Origin: Amblyornis subalaris | Taxonomy: Eukaryota > Chordata > Aves > Passeriformes > Ptilonorhynchidae | Direction of reading: 5' to 3' | NCBI GenBank assembly: GCA_018881555.1 | Contig: JACAXG010000071.1 | Location: 4,098,537-4,162,536, forward strand | Length of the DNA: 64,000 nucleotides | Shown here: piece by piece, positions 12,801-27,800 of the stretch | How positions within the stretch are numbered: position 1 is the first letter of the stretch | Layout of the letters: each line of letters starts with the position of its first letter | Translations under genes and position numbers: made by a program | The notes under the pieces: model-generated | Told to the model about the DNA's origin: nothing | What the model saw: only the letters and a program-made list of their open reading frames with translations | Databases searched by the model: none

Positions 12801-15800
12801 GTGTAGTAACCCACACTTAACTGCTGAGGTTTAATATTCAATTCCAATGTGTTCCACTATGAAATTTCAATTAAAAAACAAAATGTCTAAGTAGAAATTA
12901 CATTATTAATATCTTACACAACCAACAGCAATATATTGTGTGTGCCTCCCCAGTGTGAGTGCACTGGTTATGTCTAAAGAAAACTCATTTGAGGTGGTAG
13001 AAGTCATGTTATTGAATCCCAACAGACACATTATTGCCACCACTTTCCCTGTATGAATTTGTGAACAACATTTGAAATTTACAGAAAGGGTAACTCAATA
13101 AGATGAAGGAAAACGTGACTGTAACAAAAGCAAGATATTCCTACTGCTACAAACAAAAGCACATCTAACAGCAGTAACAGAATTCTCACTTCAACAGTGT
13201 TCAAAACAATGTCCTGTGTTCTTATTCAGCTTTTAAGTCCTTGGCAGAAATCCAGAATTGTTCCTAATAATTCAGACTACTGCTAAAGAACTTAACTACA
13301 TACTAAAATCTTCTCTTGTGCAGTACATTCATCCACAAGCAATACAACATCCTCAAGCAGACAGTTCACCTACAGAAGGTGATCATTTAATACTAGTCTA
13401 TGAAACACATTTTTAACATTCTTGAAGCTGCCTTTCTCTTCAAATAATTCATCCCATCTTTGTCTTTCCCTAATCTTCCAACACCCTATTGTCTCTGAAA
13501 ACTAAATTCTTGTGTTTAATAATACTATATTATATTTTAGCTTTAAAAGTGGGCAATTCTGTAAGGGAAAATTTACCATTTTGTTTAAAGTACCTGATGA
13601 CATTTGCAGAGATCTCACTCTAAATACATTCCCAGCTCTCAGTTATCTGTACTTTACCCAGGTTCACAGACCACACTCTGTGACTCCGCAGGCTGTGGAT
13701 ACAGGCATGTTGCACAGACACAATTTAGAATTATCACTTAGGAGCACAAAATCCATGGGCAAACTCAAGCCTGGAAACAGCCAATCTATTTTCATGAAGC
13801 ACAGGGCCTGAGCTAATAAGCCCTCTGGATCCCTGCAGGGGCAACTCAGGTGTATCAGCATTATGCTCCTAATACCAGGGAGGCTGAGGAGAGCAGGACA
13901 CAGAGATAATCTGATAGGTCTACCCTGAATCAGCCTCAGTTCAAACACTGCTCATTCACTTCAGCCCTACTAGGATGAGCTGACTCCTGCAGAACCCCTC
14001 AGGCTCTCTGTGCCATCCTTCCTAGCTGTCTAAATTACTCTCCTGGACACGCCGCTTGCTCAAATGCAGAGGTAGATGGGGTCTGGCACTGAGCTGTGGC
14101 TAATAAGCTCCAGGGAGTGCTGAGAAGGGAAATTAAGAGATTCCTGAGTAGCTCTATGCAGAACTAATCATGATTTTCTCTTGGCTGAAGGTAATAAACC
14201 TCAATGAAGTCAAGCTGAATCTGTAAAGTGCCACTGAAAAGTCCCTGTAGAGCACAGCCCAACGGATGCCATGGCACCGCATTATCTGGGATTTGCCAGC
14301 AGCCAGGCTATCCCAGACTGTCAGTGCTCTGCTCAGGGAAACACTGACTGCACTTGGGTTTCTAAGCTAAAACAAAACGAGCAAACATGTAGACATATTG
14401 TACTTCAACCATGGGAAATTTCTTTTCTGGTGTAACAATGAGACCTCAAGGAGTAATCTTAGAAAGGTCAACAATGAAGGTAGGTTCCTTCATCAAATAA
14501 TGCTACAGCATTACTGCCCAGACACCCATTTCTGGAGCATACTGGATGTAACACACCCATCTGAACAACAGAGCAAAGACCAGCCCTCAGACACAGGGAA
14601 GTGAAGGGCTGAACAAATTCTTCACTCTCATCATTGTTCAACAGATGAACTCTTCATGTGTATTTTAAANATTTAGTTAATAACATGAAAGCAATACAAT
14701 TACTATCTTTTTCAGACCGTGCTATAAAATCAAGGTACGTACAAGCAAACAAGACAAATTTATCAACTGCAGAACAACTAAATGCATCACAGCTTCAGGA
14801 CCAAATCTGGGTAACACCACAGGATGTGGGAGCAATCAGTAGCACTCCAGTTGTGCAGCTGAGGACAGACAATGGCCTGCAAACTAATTCAGTTCTGTGA
14901 AATGAGCAACTTATATACAATCACTGAGACAAGATGTATATGGAATCCCACTGTGTTATTTTAGCAGCAATTTTAAAGATGTAACACTACAGTTTTTGTC
15001 AGCTTGCTAATGATTTACAGTACTATCAGACTGCTTGGTTATTCCTACTTCCCTTTCAAATTCCAGGAACAAAATAAAATACTAGTGCAAGAAGCAAAAC
15101 AGAAGAGAAAAATCAGAAGAAAATATTATTCTTCTCCGTGAGGTAACTCTAGAAAACAATGGGAAGTGTGACAGAAGCATACCAATGGGAAAGGGTCTGG
15201 AATAACAAGCCTTTGCTATTCAGATTAAACTGACTGAAACTTTCATGTGTTTGTCTGGGAGAAGATGGAAAGTGGATTTAAAAGTGTATATTTAACATGA
15301 AGACAAGGCGATAAACAATCTAACATAACTTTGAAGTTGCTTCCTGCTTTGAGATGTGGGTTAGCCAGATGACTTTCAGAGATCAATCTGAATCAATCTC
15401 AATTATTCTACAATGCTAACACTTACATAGAACTTAAGCAGAGCACCATCTGAATTGCAACACCAGGATCTTCTTCCCAAATACTCATGAGCTGTATTTA
15501 GCAGCATAAGTGAAGAAGGCAACATAGGGGTATCAGGACTCACTGGAAGAAAGAAGTTGGTAAATATTAAAGCAGCACAGAACTGCATTAAATCCAAGTC
15601 AATGCTTCAACTGGCAATAAGTTTCCTGTGCTAAGAAAGTGATGCTTGCATAGCCCTCTACTCCCTTCAGCCAGCAAGGTATGACAACAAACAAGTATGT
15701 TATTACTTATATTCCTGAGCTAGATGGTAAGGAGCTCAGGCCCAATATGTAAAAGTGAATAAAGAAACCACCTTCTTCTCCCTGGTTCTGCTGCTGCTGG

Positions 15801-18800
15801 CAGCANAGGGATCGAAAAGCATCTTCCTCATGCTGGATGATCCTGTGCAGGATAATCCATGGAAGCACCGAGGAGACATATGGTTCTTTTGGTTCTTCCT
15901 GGACTGCCATGCTGCAGTCTATGATCTAATAAAGAAACAGGCATTATACAGACAAAGTGATGCAAAACAAAGGTTAGGTGCGAATCCTTTCCAAACAACC
16001 CAAAGTTGGCAACACATTTTATCCTAAGGAAACAATCTAAAGCTGAGCCTCAGCTTCTCACAGTGAGTGGCTATAAAAATGCTAAAAATAGATCAACTGG
16101 TAGGGGAACAGCAGTAGATTATCTCCCCTACCCTGACATTCCTCTTTCACCCTCATTTTCCATCTAGATGTTTCTCTGTTAATAGGATACACAAACAATG
16201 CATACTAAGCAAACACATAGCATGAATTCTCAGTGTTAGTAAGCCTCACTACTGTACAAGAAATTTATCTACCACCCAGATAGAAGAGGAACTTAAAAAA
16301 ATTCCTGAATTCTAGATCTGGTCTTACAACAACTGTTAAAGACCAACTAGAATCATTAACAGATGCTATATAAATGGTGTACCTGAATACTCTGTTCTCC
16401 AGAATTCCATTACATTCCATGACACATACAACTTTACACAACGAGAGTATGATTTTGTGAGTAGTGAAGGTCCTTGGCTTTTACTGAAGTAAATGGAGAC
16501 TTGAGAATTGCAAGCACATTGAATTTTAACATTAACTAGACCCACTTGTTAATAGAACTGTGAGTCTGCTATTTCTTACCTGGACTAAAAATGTTCATTC
16601 AGCAGTTTTAAGGTTTGAAAGTACCTTCTGTAAAAGGCTAAAATTAGCTGTATTCATAATTCTAGAAGCAGTCCACATATCACTTTTTCCCTGCCCTGTC
16701 CCCATCACCCTCTCTGTTTTTACTAGAAAAACCCTTAGCTTGGCCAGCACTTGAAAGCAATTATACCATGTTTGTAAGGCTTAGGGGATCTTGCCTTGCA
16801 GCCCAAAGCACATACAGCAAGATCAGTGCCATAACTCACAAGCTACACCCAGGCAGCTCAATCAATCTCCACATTATCACCAGTAAGACAGACTAAAACC
16901 AGTGTTGCTCCTTGTGTTATCTTACCACCATTCTTTGATTATTTTAGGCAGCTCGGTGTCTACAGGCACCTGCTGATACCAATCCTAGCACGGGTGTGCT
17001 CAGTGCATAACTAACATACTGAAGACTATGATAATGCTCACATAATGTGGTAATGCTCATCTTCCCAAAAATGTAACAGAAATATAACCAAAACCATCAC
17101 TGCGAGTGGGTGGGAATTCAGACAGCAACTGTATCATGTCTGAAGGTCTGAAGCACGCAACACATCCTTCCTAGTGCCAGTGCACAGGTTACCTGAATCA
17201 GGTTGTTTGTTAATCGCACGAGGCTTGGTGTTACAGAAGAGTCTTTCAAGATGCTGTTAACTGATGATAATGAAGTATCTATTCCTGTGAGCAGCTGTGT
17301 TACCGTAGCAACCCACTCCTCTTTAGCAGAGGCTGCTGTCATATTAATCATCTGCTGAATTGCTTCATTCAAGGCAACATCTGAGCATTCAAAGCATTGC
17401 TTGTAATCTTTCAGCTTGAGCAGGGAGTCCTAGGGAATGTAAATATGAAAAAAATCTATTATAACAATGGAGAGTTTATTTTAAACATGAATGCACAGCA
17501 GGGCAAAGCAAAACACTATATTCAGTTAATGTGATTACTTCAATGAAACATAACAGAACACCTTTAAATATAACATTAAAAGGACAATAGGAGGTGCATG
17601 GACTCTGGATGTCAAATATACAAGTAGGATCTAAATACAAAAAAACTCACCACATCTTTCTACTTTAATAAAGAGATGCAAGGAAAGAAAATAGGAAAAG
17701 GATGGCTGTAGGTCTGTAATTCTAATGATCTACAGCTGAACAGAGCCCTTACAGAAACAGGGTTTGGCTCTTCATGATCTTGTGCTACCATTTTATTACT
17801 TCATAAATAACAAAACAGCAACTCTAACGCCAGTGTTATAGCAACATTCTCCTGCTTTTTTCTACTCTGAAGACACTAGGTCATGAGATAGCATGGAAGC
17901 TGTAAGATTTGGTTCAGTCCAGTTATAAGAGCATCAGTCTTCTTCTGTGCAAACTTTTTTTTTCCCCAGATAACCTGGTATGCTCAAATTGTTCTCATAG
18001 CTGAACTCATTTATAAACTTATTTTTATAGTGTCAAATGGACTAACTCTACAGCAATTATAATGCACGAATATATCAAGTTTCTCCTTCATGACATGACA
18101 TGACACCATAGAAATCATTCATATGCTAGATAACCAAGTATCAGAATGGTTGTAAGTCACCATATAGTCAAGAGCAGCATGAATCCATCCATAAAATAAC
18201 TCAGCAAATGATTCAAGTTTCTGTTCATTTCACAGAGGCCTCAACATCTTATATCTTTAGCCACATTCTCAGCCAGCAAAAGCTGGCACATTGCTAATGA
18301 TGTCAATAAAGCTGTGCTGTTCAGAGCATTTACAGATTTGGTTCCACATTTTGCTTTGTAAATAAGACTCATTAACTATTAACACCCACTCTAGAAATCC
18401 TTTCATCCTGTTTTCAGGAACAAGTCTTAATCCCTTACCAATACACATTTTTTAAGAAACAAACCAAACCTGCAGGAGAAGCAGCTGTGCTGGTCTCTCT
18501 GGTATGGATGTTACAAACTCCAGATGTTTTGCTCTGCCATAACCATTAAAGCACAACGTTGGACGGAGCAGATGCACCACTGCATTATAATCCCCTGCCT
18601 CGTACAGTCGCTGGATCTCTTCCAAAGACTGGCATCTCTCCAGAGATTTTAGGTTCTTTTCAATCTGTAAACATCACAGATGATATAATCCAACTTTTGT
18701 TTTCACATATATTTGACTAGTGACACTTCTCCCAGCAGTTTAGTCGTAAAGCGGTGTGAACTATACAGCTACATCCAGGAATATAAACCAGAAAGAAAAT

Positions 18801-21800
18801 ACCCCCCATGTAATACTTCCCATTCCACAGGTTTTTAATGAATACATAGTGTACAACTAAGGCACATGGAAAATATGGAGGTGATTTGTGATGACCAAAA
18901 TGACTTCACTAAGGGCAAATAGTGCCTGACAAATTTGGTGTCACCCCTTGTATGAGAGGGTTACAGGATTGGTGGATGAGGGAAGAGTGATTGACATCTA
19001 TCCAGACTCGTGCAAAGCATTTGACACTGTCCCAGCAACATCCTTGTCTCTAAACTGGAGTAGCTTGGATTTGATGGATGGACCACTCGGTGCATATGGA
19101 ACTGGCTGGATATTCATAACTCAGAGAACTGTGGTCAATGGCTCGATGTCCAAATGGAAAGCAGTGACAAGTGATGTTCCTCAGGGGTCAGCGTTGGGAC
19201 CAGCACTTTTTAACATCTTTGCTGGCGACATGGATAGAGGGACTGAGCACACCCTCAGCAGGTCTGCCAACAATGCCAAGCTGTGGGGTGCAGTGGACAT
19301 GCTAGAGGGGAGGGATGCCATCCAGGGGGATCTGGACAGGCTGGAGAACGTATGTGAACCTCAGGAAGTACAAGGCCAAGTGCAAGGTCCTGCACCTGGC
19401 TCAGGGCAATCCCAAGCACAAATACAGGCTGGGTTAAGAATGGATTGAGATTGGACCTGGGGAGAAAGACTTGGGGGTGCTGGTGGATGAGAAGCTCAGT
19501 ATGACCCAGCAATGTGCTATTAAGATTTTAAACTTTATTGCCTCAAAGTCAAAAATCAAACATTTCTATCCCGCAAGAATGCACCCCTCAGAAGGACTTC
19601 AACAGAGGAGATGCCGTTTGAAAGTGCACACAACTTCTTATGTGAAAAACAGACTGCTGAAGCAGAGAGCTTAGTTAAGCAAAGGTGAAATAATGTTTAA
19701 GAAAAGAAAACACTGATTCAATAATTTACTGCTGTACATGCAGCTGCTTTAATATTTTTATTTTGCATAAATGCAATATAAAGTTGTACAGGACCAACAA
19801 ATCCAAAAGCTGCAATCTTTGAAAACGAGAGGGTGGCCTTGACATAATCTTCAAACTACAAACCTTTCACTCTGAGATACAGTAAACCTCCATCACAAAA
19901 GAGCTAATTCACAGATGATATTTGAGACTGGGAGAGATGGAATGTGAGGGATGGAACAGGGAACATACACCTGCAAATTAATTCTTACCTCTTCTAAAGA
20001 GACAACAGAATCAACATGTAGATTAGGCAACCGTATTACGATGCTGCACTCATTGCCAGCTTTAGCTTGTGTGGTAGTGGAGTTCTGTAGCATTTCAGTG
20101 CAGATATCATAGTTTTCAAGTGCCTGTTCCATGTCTCCCTATAGAAACAGTACAGAGGAAAACAATCAACCAAAAAATCCTACAGTTCTGACTGCAGAAA
20201 GAGTCTCCAAAGCTTGCAGAAAATGTTTGAATTTAATGCAGGCACTGCCAGTGTGATTACTACATGTCCTCACAAATAAAAACCAAATTCAACTGCAAAT
20301 CTCAAATTAAAGAAAAATATTTTAAAATATCTTACCAATTACTTCAATAACAGGTAAAATAAATCAGAAAAATAGAATTCAGCTTGCATAAATTTGTAAG
20401 ATTATTCTGGGGTGCTAAAATCCCTTTCCTTTCAAAAGATGGAAAAGTAAAACAGCAGAAGTAACTCCTCTATTTGTGCAAATAAAAACATTGAGTCAAG
20501 AAACAATTTTGTATTTTGCAAAGTGAAGGAATTCTACTTGTACTGTGCAAAGTAGTTTCTGTAGCTGAGAGGTCAGAAGAGGAATGCAAGCTGCACAGGC
20601 AAAATACCACTCTGCTTATCACAAGGGAAAAAATGCCAGTAGCTGTACAGGAACTCTCATTTTTCTGAAATAACTTTATTAGAAAGAAATTCTCAGGTGC
20701 AGAAAAAGAAAAAAAAGAAAGGAAAGAAAGAAGTTAATCCACACTTATGAAACTGACTCACATAACTAGTTGACAATTGATTTAAACATAATTAATGCAT
20801 AAAAAAACCTGTCTTTGATGTCCCGAGGAAGCAACATTTAGAGGGGAAAAAAAGACTGAGATCAAATAACATTCCTTTCAAATTATTCCCTTGGTGATAG
20901 GTTTAAAACCCTCTGCTTCAAAATTTGCATATTAAATTAAAAGTCTTCAAAAGAAGAACCATGCTACCTTGAAAAAGCAGAGGGAAGAGTAATAAAACAC
21001 AATCTGCTTCAGTTAAAATCTGCAGTTTGGACTGCCTGAGACTTTGATAGTGTCCACGAGTCCAAGTCCCCAAAAATCTATGTTCTGCAGCTACACAATA
21101 CTATTCCAAGTAACTTTAGTACAAATAATTTTTTTTAAGCTGAACACAAGTTAATTTAAACAAAGACATATACTAAACATATCTGAATCTTTGCTTAGCA
21201 TGTGAGACCTCCTACTTCATTTCCACCTCAACCCTCAGGGACAGTTAATTATATTTAATATAATGAAATCACTACATTTGAGCTGATTTTATCCACATGC
21301 TTTAGAGACCTGAGATTCCCGAATCAGCTGCATCTGAACAATACACTTTAATTTGAGAAAAAATTTATTTGTTAAACCAAAAGTAAAACAAACCTGCAGT
21401 GCTAGAAAGCGAGCTTTCAGCCAATACACCCGAGTGACAAACTCCATCCAGCCTTCCTCAAACAAATCTCGCTGTGAAGATGCAAATGACAGCTGCAACA
21501 GGTCTCCCAAAAAATGAGTTCCTGGGAAGTCAGGACCAAACTTTCCATTCACAGAGGCAGCAGGACAATTTCGTGGAGAAACTGCAAGTCAATTAATTAC
21601 ATTCTATCATAAAGTTACCAGCATCCCATGGAAAGAGTCTCACATACTAGAATTTCAAAGGTACTGATCTACTTAAACAATTGATAGATCAATAAAACAC
21701 AGATCTGGAAGATATTAAGAAAAAATAGCTCCAAAATCCAATGAATTCCTGGAAACATTCCTTCATATACCTTGAGAGTTTTGAGTCTGAAGAAAGTAAC

Positions 21801-24800
21801 ATCAAGTTCTCACCTGTAGAGCTCTTCCCTTTCGTCAATAGCCACTGATCTAATTGCAATTCCATGCAAGAAAGGCTCATCAACATCATATCCTTCAGAA
21901 AAAGTAAGGAGGTATCAAAAAAGAGTATTCGCAGGAAGAAATACGTTAAAAGCAGAATAATTTTTTAAAAAAACATCACTAAATTTGCAATTTACTTCAA
22001 AGAAAGCCTTCATCTTGTCCTCTTGGGATTTCTATTCCCAAGCTATAACTATTTCTTCTTCTGCCTAAAAAGTGTATAATAGCATGTACAAATCAACAGG
22101 TAAAAAATCAAGCAATACTTAGAAGAAGCATTAAAAAAGAAAAATCTCAGCTCATGAAAGAAGGTCAGAACAGCATTGCCTGATGTTAGAAAGAAGTGTC
22201 ATCCCTATTTCTGCATCTGGCTGAAATAAAACTATATTAAATTGCTAAATCATGCTAAAAGCATGTTTCCAGAATATAGCAGTAGTACTGATACTTGAAA
22301 AATAAGAAGTCTATATTCTATAATCTTTTCAGTATTTATGATACCAAGTATGTACTATAGTCTTATCAGTTTATTAATGCTTGCTAGATAACATTCAAGA
22401 GTATATTAAACTCATGAAACCACAGACGTCTGCCAAGTAATACTAAAGAATGTACTGTTTTCTGTTTAAATTCATAGGAATAAGGGCTACAGTTCCAGGT
22501 GTAAAAACCAGGTGCTTGTGAAAAGGTTCAAAAGTCCATGTACATTACCAGAATAGCCCTTTACAATCATAAATACCTGAATTTACTAAACTCAAGATAA
22601 CTTGCAGATCAAGTCTAAAATAAATTAAAGGATGAAAAACAACAGAAGAAACATGAGGACAGTGATTTTTAAAAGTATAGCTATGAAGTCTTGGCTTTTT
22701 AAATTTTACATACAAGTAAGCAGTTATGCAGTAATAATGTGAACCAAGGGAATACACTTATAAATATATTCAAATTTGTTTTAAAAAGGGCATGTATATG
22801 TGAAAAATACACATAAATAAGTCACAGGATGTATAAAAATTTAACATTTGCTACACAGAGACACTTTTGTTTGTTTTGTAAATGACATCAATGGAATATA
22901 GCATTCATATTTCATTTGCAAACAAGTAGAAACACTTGATCTAAAAAAAATATTTCAAACTGAAGTCATACCAAAGGCAAATAACTTTCCAAATGGAATA
23001 CACTCTGCCAACATTGAAAAGATATAATATAGGCTGGCTCAGTGGACAAGAACTATCAGAAGTGGTTTTATAATTCAAGAAGTATCGTCTTCTGTCACTA
23101 AACCGGTTTAACATTAATGTAATTAACTTACTATTTTTTCTATTTGCTTTCAGGAAATTACGGATTTATAAAGGTAATAAATTGGTGATACTGAGGAGGT
23201 GGTTTTGGTTTGTTTTGTTGTTTGGGTTTTTTTACTGTAAGTTCCAGGTTATCTTAAAACTGCACTGTATTTACTCTATTGAGAGCAGCAATGTTGACCC
23301 TCAATCCGCCAGTGAGAAGAGAGCAACCTCTGTACTGACCTGATGACAAAACAGAACTCTGTGTCACATCAGAAGCGAGGGGAAAAAAAAAAGCGCAACA
23401 ACAGAGTAAAGGGGTAAAATACATCTATGTCTATTTATTACGTCTCTATGCATGTGTGCGTGCATCCACACACATTATATATAGGCTATACTTGCACGTA
23501 GCATCACCCAGATCTGTTCAGGAGCTCAGGAACAGCCCCAGGAGCTGCAGTGCACCACAGTTTAGGAGAGATACAATACCTGGGACAAGCAGCTCCCCAG
23601 ACAGAGCTAAGCCAAACCGGTGCCTGATTGCTGATTTAGTTGGGTACTTCCAGCACACAGAGAGCAACAAAGCAGCAAATATGGGAACAAGGAAAAGCAT
23701 TCCATTACCTTGATATGCTGATTACTTGAGTCCCTCAGGAGTGGATTGGGAAGGCTACTGCTGTGCTTTCTCCAGCTATTATAGATACTAAGGACCACTT
23801 CACACAAGCCAGGAGGCCACTTCACCAGGAACTTTTGGCTGATGACTTTTAGATATCTCATCATCAGCTCCAAGATCCCACCATTGTTCAAGTTATCCAG
23901 GAGGAATTCATGAACATCCTGTTTTTCTAGAAATTAGANAAATACAAAGCCATACATGTTTAAGGTCAAGGCAGATCGCAACTTGAAACAAGTAAGTTTC
24001 AATGGTGTATTAATCTCACAGTTTTTCTGTGCTGCAGATATGCATAATTCAGTTACTGTATTCCAATCTATTTAAATGGGAAATTCCACACAATAGGGCT
24101 CTTGCAGACAGATTAAGCAATCCCTCAAGACTTAAAAAATTACACCTGTTGCTAGCTGAGGTATTTCTATACCATAAAACTATACTTTTTAAAATAGCAT
24201 ATCCTTCTGTATTTTCTAGGTATGATATGACAATACAGAAAATAGAGCACAGAATACGAAAAAAAACAACACGGAAGGAATGTGGGTTATAATGAAATCC
24301 TTACCAGATTCCATAAATGTTGTAGAATCAAATGACATTCTATGTGGTCCAACATGCTGGAAATTCTCCTCTTTGATCTCTGATTGCACCTCATAGTTAT
24401 TGAAAGGGTCCTCCTCCTCCTCAGGATCTAATTTCCTTAATCTGTGTGAAAGGGGGGCAAAAACCACAATATCAANGAAGTCCTCATTCTTTCTTTCATT
24501 ACTAAGCGAAACCTTAACATGGAACATTGTGCAAATTTTAACAGTGAAAGTATATTAACTGAAACAAATTCAGAGATTTGCATCTAGTCCCCAAATTTTA
24601 TCCAACTCAATATTACTGTTTTTATCCATTTTGAGATTTGAATTGTCCTCTAATTCACTTTAATACTAATAAAAACTTCCGAATTTTTCGATTTTTATTT
24701 AGTAATTTTTAGTAAAAGCAATTTTATTAAATTTATCAGAAGACAATGCATCACATCTGCTTCAAAAAATAACAAGGGTCTGGTAGTTTTAAGGTTGGGG

Positions 24801-27800
24801 CACATCAATCAAACAAAATCCCAAACAGTTTCCTCTCTATGACACTCTCATAATGAAAGTTGTTGTTGTACAGTACCTGGAAGGAAGGAACTTCACCAAC
24901 AGCTCTTGAAAGTCAACCTTCTCCTCTTTTTTACACTTGGTATTCCGAACTCTAGCAGATCTCCTTTTTGCTGTTTCACCACTATCTTCTGTAATTCTCC
25001 TTCGCTTCACTCCTTTCTTAGATTTATCACCTGCAGATATGTCACCTAAAACATAATAAAAACCCCCCAAAACCTGACAGGTTAAATTGACAAATAAAAA
25101 GTGAATAATCTTTTTTATTTTTAAAAAATTAATTACACAGCAACATTTGAGATTCATTGGTTTCCTTCTGAAGACAGTGCCAAAAAAATCTTGCAAGAGA
25201 TTTCAAATANATGTAGCTGAGAGCTTGGTCTTCTCAGGTTCTTAAAGTGACACATGAGCAGAAAAAAGTAATTCAGTCATCTTTTTGTAAAACAGCTCAT
25301 TTCTTCTAAGGAGCTCATGGCCCTTCCCAACATTAAAAGTTTGATATGCATCACTGCTGGAATGGAGTCATAATTCTTCTCATCCTAAAGACTGAAAAAC
25401 TGAAGTGTGAGGCAACAGCAAAAACCAGAAAAGGTCAGATACTCCTTCACTTTTCCTATCAGATGTTATACATATGCTGAAAAGGTTCTGAATCCACCAA
25501 CATGCAGTTTAAAGACAGCATATCCCAAAGAATTCTGAAGCACTTTTAATACTCAGATAAGTAGGAAAGAGATCTTGAATCTTAGACTGAAGTACCTTGC
25601 TCACCTACAGTAACTCCCGGTTCCAATGAACTCTGACTGTGACTTGGAAAGTTGGGTGTTGTTGGAGTGTAAGGTAACACAGGATCTGGCACTGTCACCA
25701 CTGGATTACTGCTGACAGGTGTTGGCTGAATAACACTGACNGGAGTAGAGGTGGGAGAAAGGATCAAATGTTGAACTGGGTCTCTGTATTCTGAGAGATC
25801 AATTCTCTTTCCCAGACTGGGTCGAGGAGGATCACATGTTGTGAGGTGCTGATACATGGCAAGTAAAGCTTCTCCTAAACACTTCCACCTGCAAGTGGAA
25901 ACACAACAGCATCACAATGTCTTCAATTCTTGTCACATTATTTTCTAAATTATATTTACAAACCTAACAGCATTCAACATGGTTTTTCTCCAATAGCTTA
26001 GAGATAGCAAGAGCAGCTTCTCAGTGGGACAGCAATACACATTTGAGTGTGAAAAACCTGTCCCGTGACTCAAAAAATGTCTCTAACAAAACCAAGGTCT
26101 ATGCAGTAGTTGCTGAGGAAATTACTCTATACCAAAAGCTAAAAACAGTAGAGTCAAAGAAAGAATTTTCAGGTTCTGCATTCAATCAACAACAGTATAA
26201 GAACTCACCCTTATCCACAAGTAGAATCAACTTCTCTGCAATATGAACTACATGCAGAGTTCATTAATATCCCAGAAAAACATGTGCAATACACAAACCA
26301 CACCCCAATCCTTTATGCCTTAATAAAGACAGCCCAATAATAAAAATAATTAAAAACAAAAAGCCAAACTCGCTTTGAAATTCACATACAAACTAGGTAT
26401 ATATGAAAAGTTCAATAATACAGTTGGAATAGCTGCCAAATCATTCTTAGACACCATATCTTTTATCACTGGTTTAAATCGAAAGTTGAAAACTGATAGC
26501 TGTGAGGTTTATGCTAAAATCATAGGCACAACAAACCAACCTATAAACTAATAAGAAAACACAGATTTGGTTTGTTTGCACAAGGAAAAAGGAAACTGTT
26601 TCGAAGAAATCTGAAGCACAACAGTTGTCAGAATATGTGCTTCAGAGGATCTTTTTAAAAAGAGAAAATATAAAGACATACGTGAAAAAGGGAATTGGCT
26701 GGACCAGTCTGAGGTCTGGTTCCCTGTCACGCACCAGCAAAGCTTGTCTTTTCTTACGTAGCTCCAGTGCTTCATTTACGATTCTTCCTGTTTCAGCTGC
26801 ACTCACATTTACATTATGGATAGACATATCACTAAAAAATAATAAGAAATGAAGACAAGTTATAGTTATTGTTTGCTGATTGTTTTTTTCTTAAAGCCTG
26901 GGAGGGATTCATTTTATATGTTCATATAATGTAACAAAAACAGTGTTAAAAGAAGGATTCACATAACATTATGTTACCGACTTTATGGCATGCACATAGA
27001 AGAGTCCACCATCAGAAATCTTTGTTCTGAACGATCAGTTAACTTAGACAGATCCTGTAAACTTTATGGGCCTCTATTTTCTTTTCCCCTTTTCCTCCTG
27101 CCCACTCATACTCTAAAATCCACACAGAAAGAGACAGTCTACTTTGCAGAGGTACACAACACCAAACTTTTGGTAGAAGTTATGCATGCTGCAATAAAAA
27201 AAAAAGACTAAAATCTGAACCATGATATTGCAAAATACCTTCAGTTACAGTGGTCTGAAAGCTTAATAAAGTAAGAATTTCTGCCTCTTGGCTAGTAATG
27301 AAACATCCAAAGTCATCTGACTGTACTAATTTGTCAATAAAAATCAGTAGGACTCCCAAATTATTCCCAAATTTGAAACTACTTGGAAAAGCAGTAACGT
27401 GGGGGGGAGATTTTGTTGGGGTTTTTTTGGGGGGTGAGAGTTGTTTTGTTTTGGTTGTTATTGGACTGTTTTAATTAGGAAAAGTGAATACTGCAGGGAC
27501 CAGGTGCTAACAAGTAAATCAAAGGGAGATGATTACAAGAGATCTAGGTATGAAAATAAGTGAGCAGAAACAAATGGGTTCTTTTCCTCTTTCTACCTCC
27601 CTCCAAAAGTAATTACTGAAGAACATTCTGTCAGCAGCACCAACATATAACATTATTATTCAGAATGCAGCTCAGCAAGGTATCACCGTCACTTAAAGCA
27701 CAAGATCACAGCAGGTTTTTTGAACAACCCCAACCCCAAAATTTACCCTCCAAATGCAGTATATACTCTTAACATTCACCATTTGAGGAACATCCTTAAG

